Assembly: GCF_000485795.1 (NCBI RefSeq)
Contig: NZ_AXZL01000068.1
Span: 124,001-188,000, forward strand
Length of the DNA stretch: 64,000 bases
Reading direction: 5' to 3'
Source: Shewanella decolorationis S12
Lineage (GTDB): Bacteria > Pseudomonadota > Gammaproteobacteria > Enterobacterales > Shewanellaceae
The notes beneath the pieces were generated by a model. That model ran no database searches and was not told the origin of the DNA. It saw only the letters and a program-made list of their open reading frames with translations. Positions 55,601 through 63,600 of this stretch are shown here, one piece after another. Position 1 is the stretch's first letter, and each line of letters begins with the position of its first letter. Made by a program: the position numbers and the translations under genes.

Positions 55601-56203
55601 CGCTCATCTGAATCGATAAAAGAACAGCCGTTATTGCGTAGTGAAAACCAGCAGTACATTCATTACCAAAAAGGTTCTGTGGTGATGATGGCTATTAAGG
55701 ATGTGTTGGGTGAAGCTAAGCTAAACGCTAATCTCAAAGCCTTCTTAACTCGCTATCAGTACCGTAATGATCCTTTCCCTACCACAGTAGATTTAGTGAG
55801 TTATCTCAAGCAGGGGACCGATGATATTCAGTCTCGGTTTATCGATGAATCTTTTAATGAGATCACGCTCTATGATTTGCGGTTAACGAATGCAGTGGCA
55901 ACGGTTCTTCCTAATGGAAAAACGCAAGTTGAATTAACTATTTATGCGAGTCGTAAAGTTGCCAGTGGTAAAGGTGAAGAAACCGAACAGCCTTTGGATA
56001 TGCAGGTTGATATCGGGGCATTTAGTGTGGACCCAGATAAGCTAAAAGATGAAAAGCAAATTTTGTTGCTTGAAAAACATCATTTAGTCAGTGGCGAAAA
56101 TAAACTCACTCTTACGTTGGATGAAAAACCAAGCTATGTCGGTGTCGATCCCTTTGTGAAATTGATTGACCGCGACGCGAGGGACAACATCTTTAAACTG
56201 TAA
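52646..56203 (+). CDS. ABC-2 permease fused to M1-family zinc aminopeptidase
   Basis: A 1185-residue fusion. Residues 1-270 and about 300-570 are two ABC-2-like sets of six helices (first helix near 12-35). A further helix near 575 leads to a large periplasmic domain. The M1 peptidase module has HEVAHQWWGH with zinc ligands His927, Glu928 and His931, the downstream SESLSQYSALMV (Glu951 as third ligand) and the tyrosine of HYQKGSVVM. Spacing between HExxH and the glutamate is 19, one more than classical M1. The last 100 residues are beta-rich. Probably it exports and trims peptides, which is an inference. It follows the ATPase gene at 11 bases. Confidence 0.93.
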   Translation: MLLSMLRFEWRYYLRQPSFYVVSLLLFLMSFLSVASNNIQIGSGGEVLKNSPFGISQTLLIMGLISMFAVVNFVGSTAIRNHQHLMEELIYSKPLSPFAYQFGRFLGSFMVVLAVFAFVPIGLILGSFMPWVDGSRFGPFVLSHYLIPYFQLSVPSLLLISCLFYAMASRFRSLMALYLTAVAMLVLYTLTGEMASQPQYRTIAALLDPFALRTFDEVTRYWTISEKNHQLLELSGLVLQNRALWLAIACVLLALSGIFRQPTLTKKRDKKSIKVEKIPELVPLSGLSTRTEINARLQFWTRVKFEVKQVLLTAPFLVLGVLTVFNLVGPMFDDFGWYGTSNWPLTQDMVDNIAGATGLLMVIVLIYYSAEIVWRERTSGMGDIVDSAPVSNLCFWASKLVAVLIVMTLLYVLAMSTTIVFQLIKGQGNLEISQYLIRLGFYYLLPLLLSSILAFFLQVLSPNKYAGMGLFVAYYLTTFVMANWGFGHSLYNFAQSPSLSYSDMNGYGWGLLSHSLYMIYWGAFSLILFVLGYGLYHRGPQQSLKTRLGLLGYQLGLSGKAIVVAGLVVFIGSGSYLFYQTKVVNHYLTQDETTDLQADYEKTFKQYQGMPILVTTKVNANIDIFPEQRKIAAKVMFEWQNKSDKPIEKMLVQLPEHTQADTVKITIPNATLGEFDRRFRNTWLSFSAPVLPGQTVAGNIELVRESVGIAESGFDLSVVENGTFINNLELLPLFGYQDGYELMDRHERQKRGLTEKERANKLEDSRYYRQNFFGVDGDFIQFEATVSTSADQIALAPGYLQKQWQQDGRQYFHYLMDSPMVNFYAIISGRYQVEKVEHNGIAVEVYYHVDHPWNVARMVESVKDSIDYYTTAFGPYQHKQMRIMEFPGYRSFAQSFANTVPYSERIGFITDLRNEDNIDPVYYVTAHEVAHQWWGHQVGAADVQGSAVISESLSQYSALMVLEHKYGDKMIRKFLKYELDRYLRGRSSESIKEQPLLRSENQQYIHYQKGSVVMMAIKDVLGEAKLNANLKAFLTRYQYRNDPFPTTVDLVSYLKQGTDDIQSRFIDESFNEITLYDLRLTNAVATVLPNGKTQVELTIYASRKVASGKGEETEQPLDMQVDIGAFSVDPDKLKDEKQILLLEKHHLVSGENKLTLTLDEKPSYVGVDPFVKLIDRDARDNIFKL

Positions 56204-56206
56204 ATG

Positions 56207-56379
56207 ACTAGGGCGTGTTGATGTTTTGGGAATTTTTGCCGAAATAGCTTGGTGTTTCTGCAAGGCAATGTTCATGCAATGTCGTTATTCTCCTTTATTG
56301 GACAATAACAGTGCAGAAATGCCAATCAAGCCCTGCCACAAGGGGCAATATTGAATTTCGAAACTTCACATGTCCTAAT
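56207..56379. mobile_element. Degenerate copy of the MITE-like element
   Basis: About 173 bases. Left end (56207-56227) differs from the element at 36485 by a few bases (CTAGGGCGTGTTGATG). The right end (56360-56379) has GAAACTTCACATGTCCTAAT, with one base missing and changes. Interior words such as GCAAGGCAA and GTTATTCT match the first copy, but the centre is shortened. It begins three bases after the M1-fusion stop codon. Confidence 0.7.
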
Positions 56380-56398
56380 CAAAACGGCTCTACAACTC

Positions 56399-56440
56399 AC
56401 GCACTATCTGGCTTAAAGCATGGATAGTGCGTATTTTATT
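56399..56440 (+). terminator. Candidate terminator of the ABC/M1 operon
   Basis: Ten-base stem ACGCACTATC/GATAGTGCGT (56399-56408 with 56423-56432), 14-base loop, then an A/T-rich ATTTTATT tail. The distance from the stop (about 200 bases) is explained by the MITE remnant between them. Confidence 0.6.
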
Positions 56441-56707
56441 CTGTTAGCGGTTATTTAGCTTCACCGTTCTAGGGCTATTAAGCAACTAAGCGTAAGACGC
56501 TTGTATTGCTTAGGGCTGGGTTAGCGTCCAGTTATGTGAATCTCCAAGAGTATTGATTTTACTTTGTAAATCAATGGTTAAATCGCTCAAAAACTAATCC
56601 TGAAAGATTAAAACTCATGGGATGACGGTGAAATTAGTGCAAATTTGCTTGTTCTTCGGCATGGATTTTCCTAAGGTAATTGAAAATGATTTTCACTGAG
56701 GCCCCCT
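56441..56707. other. Leader region of the phospho-sugar mutase gene
   Basis: About 267 bases. It contains the two-part hairpin described separately (56479-56512) and an A/T-rich section from about 56560. A CCCC run precedes the ATG at 56708. No small gene is recognised. Confidence 0.4.
56479..56512. other. Two-part hairpin upstream of the phospho-sugar mutase
   Basis: TAAGCAA/TTGCTTA (56479-56485, 56506-56512) encloses AAGCGT/ACGCTT (56488-56493, 56497-56502) around an AAG loop. It can form a stable 34-base RNA hairpin with two small internal bulges. No T tract follows. Role unknown. Confidence 0.5.
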
Positions 56708-58429
56708 ATGAATACCCATTTGCAATTACAGGTTAAGCATTGGCTCGAAAATGACCCCGATCCCCGTACTCAGGCACAACTGCAAGCCTTAATCGATGCC
56801 GGAAATGATGCCGAACTCGAAGCTCGTTTTGCGGGACGTTTAGAATTTGGAACCGCCGGATTACGCGGTGTGGTGGGTGCAGGTCCCATGGGCATGAATC
56901 GCCTAGTGATCCGTCAAACATCAGCTGGGCTTGGTGCCTATTTACTCGAACAAATTAAAGATGCGGCCGAGCGCGGGGTCGTGATTGGTTACGATGGCCG
57001 CCACGATTCACGCACTTTCGCCCATGATACCGCCAGTGTGCTTACCGCGATGGGCATTAAGGTGCGACTCACCGCCAAAGTCGCGCCAACGCCGCTGGTG
57101 GCCTTTGGGGTTAAGCATTTTAATGCCGCTGCGGGCATTGTGGTGACCGCCAGCCATAACCCACCACAATACAACGGCTACAAAGTGTATTGGGAAAACG
57201 GCGCGCAGATTATCCCGCCCCATGACTCAGGCATCGCCGCTAAGATTGAGCTGGCGGCAACCCAAGCTATTCCGTTTATGGATCAGGTGGAGGCTACCAA
57301 ACAGGGCAAGCTTATTTGGTTGCAGGAGGATTATTACGAAACCTATCGCCGCGGCGTGAGGCACGCCAATGTGCTGCAAAATAACACAGCGCCCGAAAAG
57401 GTCAGCCTTGCCTATACCGCCATGCACGGTGTGGGCGCTGAAATGGCGGAAACCGTGCTCAAGGATGCGGGTTTTACCCAAGTGTATTCGGTGGCGGCGC
57501 AGCGCGAGCCCGATGGGGATTTCCCAACGGTTAACTTCCCTAATCCGGAAGAAAAGGGCGCGATGGACTTAGTCATCGCCGAAGCGAAAAAGCATGGCAC
57601 CATGCTCGCCTGTGCCAATGACCCCGATGCCGATAGATTTGCGGTTGCTGTACGCAAAGATGATGGCGAATATCAAATGCTAACGGGTGACCAAGTAGGC
57701 GTGCTCTTTGGTCATTATCTGTTAAGCCATGCGAGCAAGGATCAACGTCTGGTGGGCACTACCATAGTGTCTTCTAGTTTGTTATCTAAAATTGCCAAAG
57801 GCTTTGGCGTTGAAAGCTATACCACGCTCACCGGTTTTAAGTGGCTGATGAATGTGGGAATTGCGCAGAGTCAGCCTGACAATCAATTTCTGTTTGCCTA
57901 CGAAGAGGCACTGGGTTACACCGTGGGTAGCATGGTGTGGGATAAGGACGGCTTGTCTGCTCTCGTCGCCTTCGCCCAATTAACCGCCGAGCTTGCCGCC
58001 AAAGGGCAAACCATTTGGGATAGACTCGAGCAGATTTACCGCGAGCAGGGGTTCCATCTCAATGCCCAAGTCAGCATTGCCTTAAAACCCGACACGCCCA
58101 ATATCGGCGCCTATCTGCGTGAACATCCGCCGTTAGCAATTGGTGAGCATGCCGTGGTGTCTACTGATGATCTCAAGGCGTTAGAGCGCCGTTTTGCCGA
58201 TGGCAAGGTCGAGAAAATCAATCTGCCCGCCAGTGATGTATTAACTTACCGCTTAGCAAATGGCGCGCGGGTGATAGTACGGCCGTCGGGCACTGAGCCT
58301 AAAATTAAGTGCTATTACGAGGTGGTTGAGCCTATGACGGCGCAAGACACCTTGGCCAGCGCCCAAGCACGGGCAACTCAGGCGATGGACGCATTTATCT
58401 CAGCCCATCAGGCGAGTTTGCCTAAATAA
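56708..58429 (+). CDS. Phospho-sugar mutase (phosphoglucomutase/phosphomannomutase)
   Basis: A 573-residue enzyme interconverting hexose 1- and 6-phosphates. Domain I has the phosphoserine loop TASHNPPQYNG with Ser149. The metal loop ANDPDADRFAVA has Asp305, Asp307 and Asp309. The sugar-binding FAYEEALGYTV and the phosphate-binding RPSGTEPKIKCYYE complete the four-domain set. Its length matches the PgcA/PGM2-like branch rather than short PgmA. Which sugar it prefers is not readable. It is monocistronic, with a strong terminator 38 bases past the stop. Confidence 0.95.
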   Translation: MNTHLQLQVKHWLENDPDPRTQAQLQALIDAGNDAELEARFAGRLEFGTAGLRGVVGAGPMGMNRLVIRQTSAGLGAYLLEQIKDAAERGVVIGYDGRHDSRTFAHDTASVLTAMGIKVRLTAKVAPTPLVAFGVKHFNAAAGIVVTASHNPPQYNGYKVYWENGAQIIPPHDSGIAAKIELAATQAIPFMDQVEATKQGKLIWLQEDYYETYRRGVRHANVLQNNTAPEKVSLAYTAMHGVGAEMAETVLKDAGFTQVYSVAAQREPDGDFPTVNFPNPEEKGAMDLVIAEAKKHGTMLACANDPDADRFAVAVRKDDGEYQMLTGDQVGVLFGHYLLSHASKDQRLVGTTIVSSSLLSKIAKGFGVESYTTLTGFKWLMNVGIAQSQPDNQFLFAYEEALGYTVGSMVWDKDGLSALVAFAQLTAELAAKGQTIWDRLEQIYREQGFHLNAQVSIALKPDTPNIGAYLREHPPLAIGEHAVVSTDDLKALERRFADGKVEKINLPASDVLTYRLANGARVIVRPSGTEPKIKCYYEVVEPMTAQDTLASAQARATQAMDAFISAHQASLPK

Positions 58430-58466
58430 GCGCCTTGAGCGCACTCAATAAAATCAGCTTCACTCA

Positions 58467-58504
58467 AAGGCTACTGACATGATGTTGTCAGTAGCCTTGT
58501 TTTA
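58467..58504 (+). terminator. Terminator of the phospho-sugar mutase gene
   Basis: A 13-base perfect stem AAGGCTACTGACA/TGTCAGTAGCCTT (58467-58479 with 58486-58498), six-base loop, then GTTTTATT. Confidence 0.95.
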
Positions 58505-58582
58505 TTCTTGTTGTCGTCCGCTGGTGATTTACTCTTATAACATGATGAATCATTGGCATTTTTCAACAAGGAGAAAGTGAAA

Positions 58583-58966
58583 ATGTTATCAATTGCACCG
58601 TTAGTCTGGGGTGAAATTCCTGTCAGTGATATGGATCGTGCCATCGCTTTTTATCAACAACATTTCGGGGTTGAATTTAAGCGTGACGATATGGAAGACA
58701 TGCAATACGCCACGATTGAAACAGAGGATGAAGGCGCCGCCAGCATTGGTTTGGTTAAATGCAGCATGAGCAAACCGTCGATGGATGGTAGCACTGTATA
58801 CCTGCATTTCAGCGCGCAATTGCAACCTTTAGTGGATAAACTCGTGGCCGCCAATGTGACTATGTTATTGCCTGTGACGCCTATCAAGGGCGGCAGTTGT
58901 GGTTATATCGCGCTGTTTGTGGATAGCGAAGGCAATAAAGTCGGTCTCTGGTCGCAAAATCAGTAA
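58583..58966 (+). CDS. VOC superfamily protein (glyoxalase-like)
   Basis: A 127-residue protein: WGEIPVSDMDRAIAFYQQHF at the start, then CGYIALFVDSEGNKVGLWS at the end, the usual VOC pattern for the glyoxalase/bleomycin-resistance and PhnB-like group. AAGGAG lies nine bases before ATG 58583; the frame before it has no site. Substrate unknown. It is bounded by two terminators, so it is transcribed alone. Confidence 0.88.
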   Translation: MLSIAPLVWGEIPVSDMDRAIAFYQQHFGVEFKRDDMEDMQYATIETEDEGAASIGLVKCSMSKPSMDGSTVYLHFSAQLQPLVDKLVAANVTMLLPVTPIKGGSCGYIALFVDSEGNKVGLWSQNQ

Positions 58967-58977
58967 TGAATATCCTA

Positions 58978-59016
58978 AAGAGTCGTGCCTTGGCACGGCT
59001 CTTGGTACTGATTTTT
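58978..59016 (+). terminator. Terminator after the VOC gene
   Basis: A 12-base stem with one G-U pair, AAGAGTCGTGCC/GGCACGGCTCTT (58978-58989 with 58992-59003), two-base loop as drawn. The T-run lies only at 59012-59016, so activity may be partial. Confidence 0.6.
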
Positions 59017-59136
59017 AAGCAGTTCTTTAATTTAAGTGGATAAAGTCAGTTCTGCGGATAATAGCGACGAGCAATAACGTCTAGCGATAGCCTTAAACAA
59101 GCAACAGCAAATTTCAGTGATGAAGGTGAAAGGATA

Positions 59137-59586
59137 ATGGAACAGGTTTTTATGGCGGCTCAACCTATGCTTGGGCTGAGTACGCGCACCAATAATAACG
59201 CCGAAATGGCGGCTGAGGGCGGCAAGATTGCAGCGCTTTGGCAGACATTCTTTGAGTCATCACAACTCACGACGATGCTCTACTCTCCCATGTATGGGGT
59301 TTACTACGACTATGAATCCGATATGACGGGAGACTATTCGGTTTTAGTGGGTAAAAGCGTTGAGTCTGTCAGCGAGACCGGCCCTTTTACTGCGTTGCTG
59401 CTACGTGAGGGAAATTACCTTAAGTTCAGTGCCGAGGGGGAAATGCCCCACTGCGTGGTTGATCTTTGGGGACAGATTTGGCACTACTTTAGTGCGCCTG
59501 ATTGCCCGCACCAGCGTGATTATCAAACGGATTTTGAAGTGTATCGAAGCGCCGATAAGGTCGAGATTTATATCGGGATTGTGTAG
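59137..59586 (+). CDS. GyrI-like / effector-binding-domain protein
   Basis: A 149-residue protein: MAAQPMLGLSTRTNNNAEMA, then SPMYGVYYDYESDMTGDYSV, and FEVYRSADKVEIYIGIV at the C-terminus. The GLSTRT...YGVYYDYESD and DYSVLVG pattern is that of the AraC effector-binding/GyrI-like (Cass2, Bacterial transcription activator effector-binding) fold, which binds small cationic or amphipathic molecules. The gene has AGGA upstream. It lies 110 bases before the YafY-type regulator, on the same strand, a pairing seen in other genomes. Confidence 0.85.
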   Translation: MEQVFMAAQPMLGLSTRTNNNAEMAAEGGKIAALWQTFFESSQLTTMLYSPMYGVYYDYESDMTGDYSVLVGKSVESVSETGPFTALLLREGNYLKFSAEGEMPHCVVDLWGQIWHYFSAPDCPHQRDYQTDFEVYRSADKVEIYIGIV

Positions 59587-59696
59587 GCTGAATCAATAAC
59601 ACTGTGCCAATACACTATCGCTTGGGCTGGCCCACTTTAGCGGGTAAGATCCCTTAACTTTCGCAGCCAAGCCAATTTAAGGTGTGATTACTGTCC

Positions 59697-60383
59697 ATGC
59701 GCCGTGCCGACCGCCTATTTCAAATAGTGCAAATTCTTAAACATCGACGACTGACGACCGCCCAAGAGCTGGCGGATCGTTTAGAAGTATCGACCCGCAC
59801 AGTGTACCGCGATGTGCAGGATTTGTGTTTGAGCGGCATTCCCATTGAAGGGGAAGCGGGCGTGGGCTATCTATTGCGCCACGAAGTGAATGTGCCGCCA
59901 CTGATGTTTAACGAGGCCGAATTAGAGGCGATTCAAGTCGGCATGCGCATGGTGCAAACATGGGGCGGCAAAGAGCTTGGCAGTGCGGCGCGTCAGGCGA
60001 TGATAAAAGTGGAAGCCGTGCTACCTAAGCGTTTGCAAGCCTATCAATCCTTGATGTTTTCGCCGGATTTTTATTTAGATTCCAACGAGTTTCAGTTTCT
60101 CGATCCGCTGCGTAATGCGGCACAGCGCCGTGAATACGTCAAACTCTTCTATCAAGATGTGAATCAAGCCCTGACCGAGCGCGAAGTGCGGCCGCTCGCC
60201 ATCTATTTTTGGCGTGGCACTTGGACCTTGCTGACCTGGTGTGAATTGCGCCAAGATTTTCGTAACTTTCGGGTCGATCGTATTACTGGATTATTAAGGC
60301 TTAACCGCCATTTTGACCCGACGCCCGGGCAGGAATTAGAGGATTATATTTGCCAGATGGATTCACAAAATGCACAAAAATAG
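59697..60383 (+). CDS. YafY-family WYL-type transcriptional regulator
   Basis: A 228-residue regulator. The N-terminal HTH_11 fold (ADRLFQIVQILKHRRLTTAQ, RLEVSTRTVYRDVQDLCLSG) and the C-terminal WYL-type domain (REYVKLFYQDVNQALTEREV, WRGTWTLLTWCELRQDFRNF) are both present. WYL domains sense ligands or nucleic acids. The site before ATG 59697 is weak. It probably controls the adjacent GyrI-like gene. Confidence 0.92.
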   Translation: MRRADRLFQIVQILKHRRLTTAQELADRLEVSTRTVYRDVQDLCLSGIPIEGEAGVGYLLRHEVNVPPLMFNEAELEAIQVGMRMVQTWGGKELGSAARQAMIKVEAVLPKRLQAYQSLMFSPDFYLDSNEFQFLDPLRNAAQRREYVKLFYQDVNQALTEREVRPLAIYFWRGTWTLLTWCELRQDFRNFRVDRITGLLRLNRHFDPTPGQELEDYICQMDSQNAQK

Positions 60384-60464
60384 TGCAGTCTATTACTCGC
60401 TGTTGATACGTTCTGCTAGAATCAAACGATAGGGACGGCTTTCATATATGTAGTGGGCATGTAC

Positions 60465-61388
60465 ATGATGATATTTAGGCATTTTAGTTTTTTAATTATG
60501 CTGGTTTATATTGGTACATGCTTTTTTCCTTCACAGTCATTCGCAACTGACGCTTTTATCATTAATCCTCCCGAGTCCGATAATGATCATAGATATCAAT
60601 ATACCTATGATCTATTGGCATTGGTTATTGATGCAACTAAGGATGATTTTGGTGAGGCTACGCTAGAGATGTCTGGTGTTGTTATGAGTCGGAATCGAAT
60701 CTTTAGGGAGTTATTAGAAGGTAAAAATATTAATGTAATGGCAGAAGCCTCTAATGCTACTTGGGATCAGCAGCTTATTCCCGTAAAAATACCAATCCGC
60801 AAAGGGATCCAAGGATTTAGACTATTTATTATCAAGAAAGATAATTTAGCACTGATGGCGAATGTAAAGACTTTAGCAGAGTTAATGGCATTAGATACGG
60901 GCTCGGGTAGTCAATGGTCGACTAAAGTTGCCATGCAAAAAGCAGGATTCAATGTGATAGAGAGCACTCAATATGATAATTTATTCAATATGTTATCTGT
61001 TGGGCGTTTTGTTACATTTGGTCGTGGAGTTAATGAAATCTTTCAGGAAGTGGAGCAATTTAATAAAAAATATCCCGATTTAATCTTAGACGATAATATT
61101 TTACTTTATATTCCATTAGCTACCTATTATTACGTATCTCCAAGTCAACCTCGTTTAGCAAAAAGAATACAAGTCGGCCTACAGCGAATTATTGAAAATG
61201 GCCAGTTTGATACATTTTTTTACCAAAGACACTGTGATCTTTTATTAAAAAGCAATATTAATCGCAGGATCGTTTTTAAGATTAATAATCCACTGGTTTC
61301 TGAGGCGGAAATGACATCTATTGTTGGCAAGGACTTCTTAATCAATCCAAGTAGTGACTTTTTGACTTTATGTGAAAAATATCATTAA
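60465..61388 (+). CDS. Periplasmic solute-binding-like protein
   Basis: A 307-residue exported protein. The signal peptide (about 1-27, ending SFA) is followed by a fold like extracellular solute-binding family 3: LLEGKNINVMAEASNATWDQ, a first lobe, then MLSVGRFVTFGRGVNEIFQE and IPLATYYYVSPSQPRLAKRI. Several residues of the usual ligand-binding arginine/aspartate pair are not evident. The DNA is clearly more A+T-rich than both flanks, suggesting transfer. The start may be ATG 60459, 60465 or 60468; GTGGG precedes the second by seven bases. No transporter genes are adjacent. Confidence 0.7.
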   Translation: MMIFRHFSFLIMLVYIGTCFFPSQSFATDAFIINPPESDNDHRYQYTYDLLALVIDATKDDFGEATLEMSGVVMSRNRIFRELLEGKNINVMAEASNATWDQQLIPVKIPIRKGIQGFRLFIIKKDNLALMANVKTLAELMALDTGSGSQWSTKVAMQKAGFNVIESTQYDNLFNMLSVGRFVTFGRGVNEIFQEVEQFNKKYPDLILDDNILLYIPLATYYYVSPSQPRLAKRIQVGLQRIIENGQFDTFFYQRHCDLLLKSNINRRIVFKINNPLVSEAEMTSIVGKDFLINPSSDFLTLCEKYH

Positions 61389-61461
61389 GTCACTATTCTC
61401 TTGTATTTTAGCTTTGTCTTAAAGGTATTTTTACGGTTGTATAGACGGTAAGATTAACGCC

Positions 61462-61764
61462 TTAATGAATAGTGAAAAATAATCCCATACTCAGCACTGT
61501 GGTCAATAGGGTATTACGCGTGACAAATGCTAATACCGTTGCGACCACAGCGCATATCAAGTAGCTGTTATCTAAGCTTAAATCGAGTTTTCCCTCCTGC
61601 ACGAATACGATAGGTGCAAAGATGGCCGTGAGTACGGCGGGCGCCGAATAACTCAAAAAGGTCTGCGTATTTTTACTTAGCCTTAGCGGTAGTTTTGGCT
61701 CGAGCAGTAAATGCCGACTGATAAACACCATCGCCGCCATTGAAAAAATCATTAACCAGATCAT
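61462..61764 (-). CDS. azlD: AzlD-family exporter subunit
   Basis: A 100-residue membrane protein with three or four hydrophobic segments (MIWLMIFSMAAMVFISRHLL at the start, then LSYSAPAVLTAIFAPIVF). This is the small AzlD partner of AzlC. Its start overlaps the azlC stop by four bases (ATGA), so they are coupled. Together they export branched-chain amino acids in Bacillus and relatives. Confidence 0.93.
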   Translation of the reverse strand: MIWLMIFSMAAMVFISRHLLLEPKLPLRLSKNTQTFLSYSAPAVLTAIFAPIVFVQEGKLDLSLDNSYLICAVVATVLAFVTRNTLLTTVLSMGLFFTIH

Positions 61765-62528
61765 AGGGTTTTCTCAGCTTGGGTGGCAGTCGTGTCGGTT
61801 TTTGGGGCTGGTTCATCTTCGCCCGTGACTTTGGCATAGAGCACGCCAGCGCTCATTCCCGAGAGGGCGGCAATTAACAGTCCCGCCTGAAGATCCAGTA
61901 CGGCGCATACCACGGCTAAGGTGAGCGAAACCAGCACACAGACTAGGATGGAAGGCTTTTTCACCGTAGGTACAACCAGAGCAATAAAGGTTGCGGCAAT
62001 GGCAAAGTCGAGCCCTAATTCACCCAAGTTATCGATGGCATTGCCGGCGATAATGCCGAGCAGGGTGGCGAGGTTCCAACCGAGGTAAAAACTCAGGCCG
62101 CCGCCCAGCGCGTACCAAGGATCGAATTTATGCAGCTTGCCTTGGTTGGCGATGGCAAAGAGTTCATCGGTCAGTAAAAAGCCCAGAGTGAGGCGCCATT
62201 TCAGTGATAAGGGGCTGATTTGGCTGCGCATCGCCATGGCATACAGCAAGTGACGCGAAGTGATCAGCAAAGTCGTGATTAAAATGCTCCACAGACCAAT
62301 CCCCGCCTTAACCATACCGAGTGCGACCAATTGTGCGGCGCCCGCAAAAATAATAGCCGACATGGCCTGACTTTCTATTGGTGTCAGACCGACCTCAATC
62401 GCGAACGAGCCTGCGAGGATCCCCCAAGGCACCACGGCAATGGTGAGTGGCAACATGGCGAGTGTGCCCTTGAAAAACGCCTTGGTCTTACTGGATGTGT
62501 GGGGGTGGACAATATACGGCTCAGACAC
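61761..62528 (-). CDS. azlC: AzlC-family amino-acid exporter subunit
   Basis: A 255-residue membrane protein with seven or eight helices. The N-terminal LTIAVVPWGILAGSFAIEVG and SQAMSAIIFAGAAQLVALGM are AzlC signatures, and the C-terminal tail has a low-complexity DEPAPKTDTTATQAEKT. Start GTG 62528 is preceded by GAGGAG. It lies 66 bases after an AraC-type regulator on the same strand, which probably regulates azlCD. Confidence 0.95.
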   Translation of the reverse strand: MSEPYIVHPHTSSKTKAFFKGTLAMLPLTIAVVPWGILAGSFAIEVGLTPIESQAMSAIIFAGAAQLVALGMVKAGIGLWSILITTLLITSRHLLYAMAMRSQISPLSLKWRLTLGFLLTDELFAIANQGKLHKFDPWYALGGGLSFYLGWNLATLLGIIAGNAIDNLGELGLDFAIAATFIALVVPTVKKPSILVCVLVSLTLAVVCAVLDLQAGLLIAALSGMSAGVLYAKVTGEDEPAPKTDTTATQAEKTL

Positions 62529-62594
62529 TCTGACTCCTCACTACGGCTGGGATAAAAAGAATATAAGGGGTTAAGGCTAACGTAAAATCAGGGC

Positions 62595-63431
62595 TTAAGC
62601 TTGGATAATATTGCGGCCAATCTCCTTGGCAAATTGCCCTGGGGTGATCCCGACAGTCTTTTTAAAATGGCGGTTTAAATGGCTTTGATCATGGAAACCA
62701 CATTCCATGGCAACATCCAGCAGTTTGATTCCTTGGCCTATTTTTTGTTTTGCCAGTCTGACTCTAGCTTGAGTCTGATAGGCGTGGGGCGGCAGACCAT
62801 AACAACGTTGAAATTGTCTGAGCAAATAATAGGGGCTTAATCCCGCGAGTGTGGCCAACTCTTCGAGGGAGATATCGGCCGTGGGATGATCGTCAATAAA
62901 GGATTTCACCAAGGCTAATGCGGGTTTAGCGTTTGCCCCCAAGTGTTCACTGGGATAATTTCGGCCATGGCGCGTCATAAGTTGCGTCAGGCTCGAATAG
63001 ACCAGACTTTCGCGCAATAGCCGATTGTCCGAGGTATCTAAGGTGCTAAAAGTGAGGCGCAGCAATTCGGCAAGCTCGGGATCCTGCACTACGGGTTGCG
63101 GGAAATAGGGCGCGCCGCGACTTGAAGTGAACTCCTGAGTCATATTGGCAAATTGAGCAGGGACGGGATACATAGCACGATAGGACCAGCCGTTCTCGGT
63201 GGCGCTACAACCATTATGCACTTCGTCGGCATTGACAAGAATAATGCTGTGCTTGGGTGCTATATGGTTGCCACCAGTGCGATAAAAACGCTGGGCACCC
63301 GTTTCAATCACGCCAACCGTGTAACCTTCGTGGGTATGGCGACTAAAATTTTGCTTATGGTAGCGGGCATTAAGTAGCTCAAGGCCCCCAAGCTCATTGG
63401 CTATGTGGTAGGCCGCATGTTCAGTGTTCAT
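62595..63431 (-). CDS. AraC-family regulator of azlCD
   Basis: A 278-residue regulator. The N-terminal part is a cupin-like sensing domain (HKQNFSRHTHEGYTVGVIET, then IILVNADEVHNGCSA), and the C-terminal double helix-turn-helix includes ISLEELATLAGLSPYYLLRQ and LLDVAMECGFHDQSHLNRHF. Location upstream of azlC in the same orientation makes it the likely local regulator of amino-acid export. It is a common arrangement for azlCD in gammaproteobacteria. Confidence 0.93.
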   Translation of the reverse strand: MNTEHAAYHIANELGGLELLNARYHKQNFSRHTHEGYTVGVIETGAQRFYRTGGNHIAPKHSIILVNADEVHNGCSATENGWSYRAMYPVPAQFANMTQEFTSSRGAPYFPQPVVQDPELAELLRLTFSTLDTSDNRLLRESLVYSSLTQLMTRHGRNYPSEHLGANAKPALALVKSFIDDHPTADISLEELATLAGLSPYYLLRQFQRCYGLPPHAYQTQARVRLAKQKIGQGIKLLDVAMECGFHDQSHLNRHFKKTVGITPGQFAKEIGRNIIQA

Positions 63432-63600
63432 TCGGCCTCCTTTATCGACTGGATGAATGGGCGAGTTGGTTTATCAAGACCAAGGCGTTTAACGCTTGTT
63501 TTGCCAGATAGTAACCCAGAACGCCTCGATACTTTTGTACAAAATTGCGCTTTGCCGTGTTTTTTGGGAAGTTCTGTGCGTTGTTTTCTGACACCAACGC

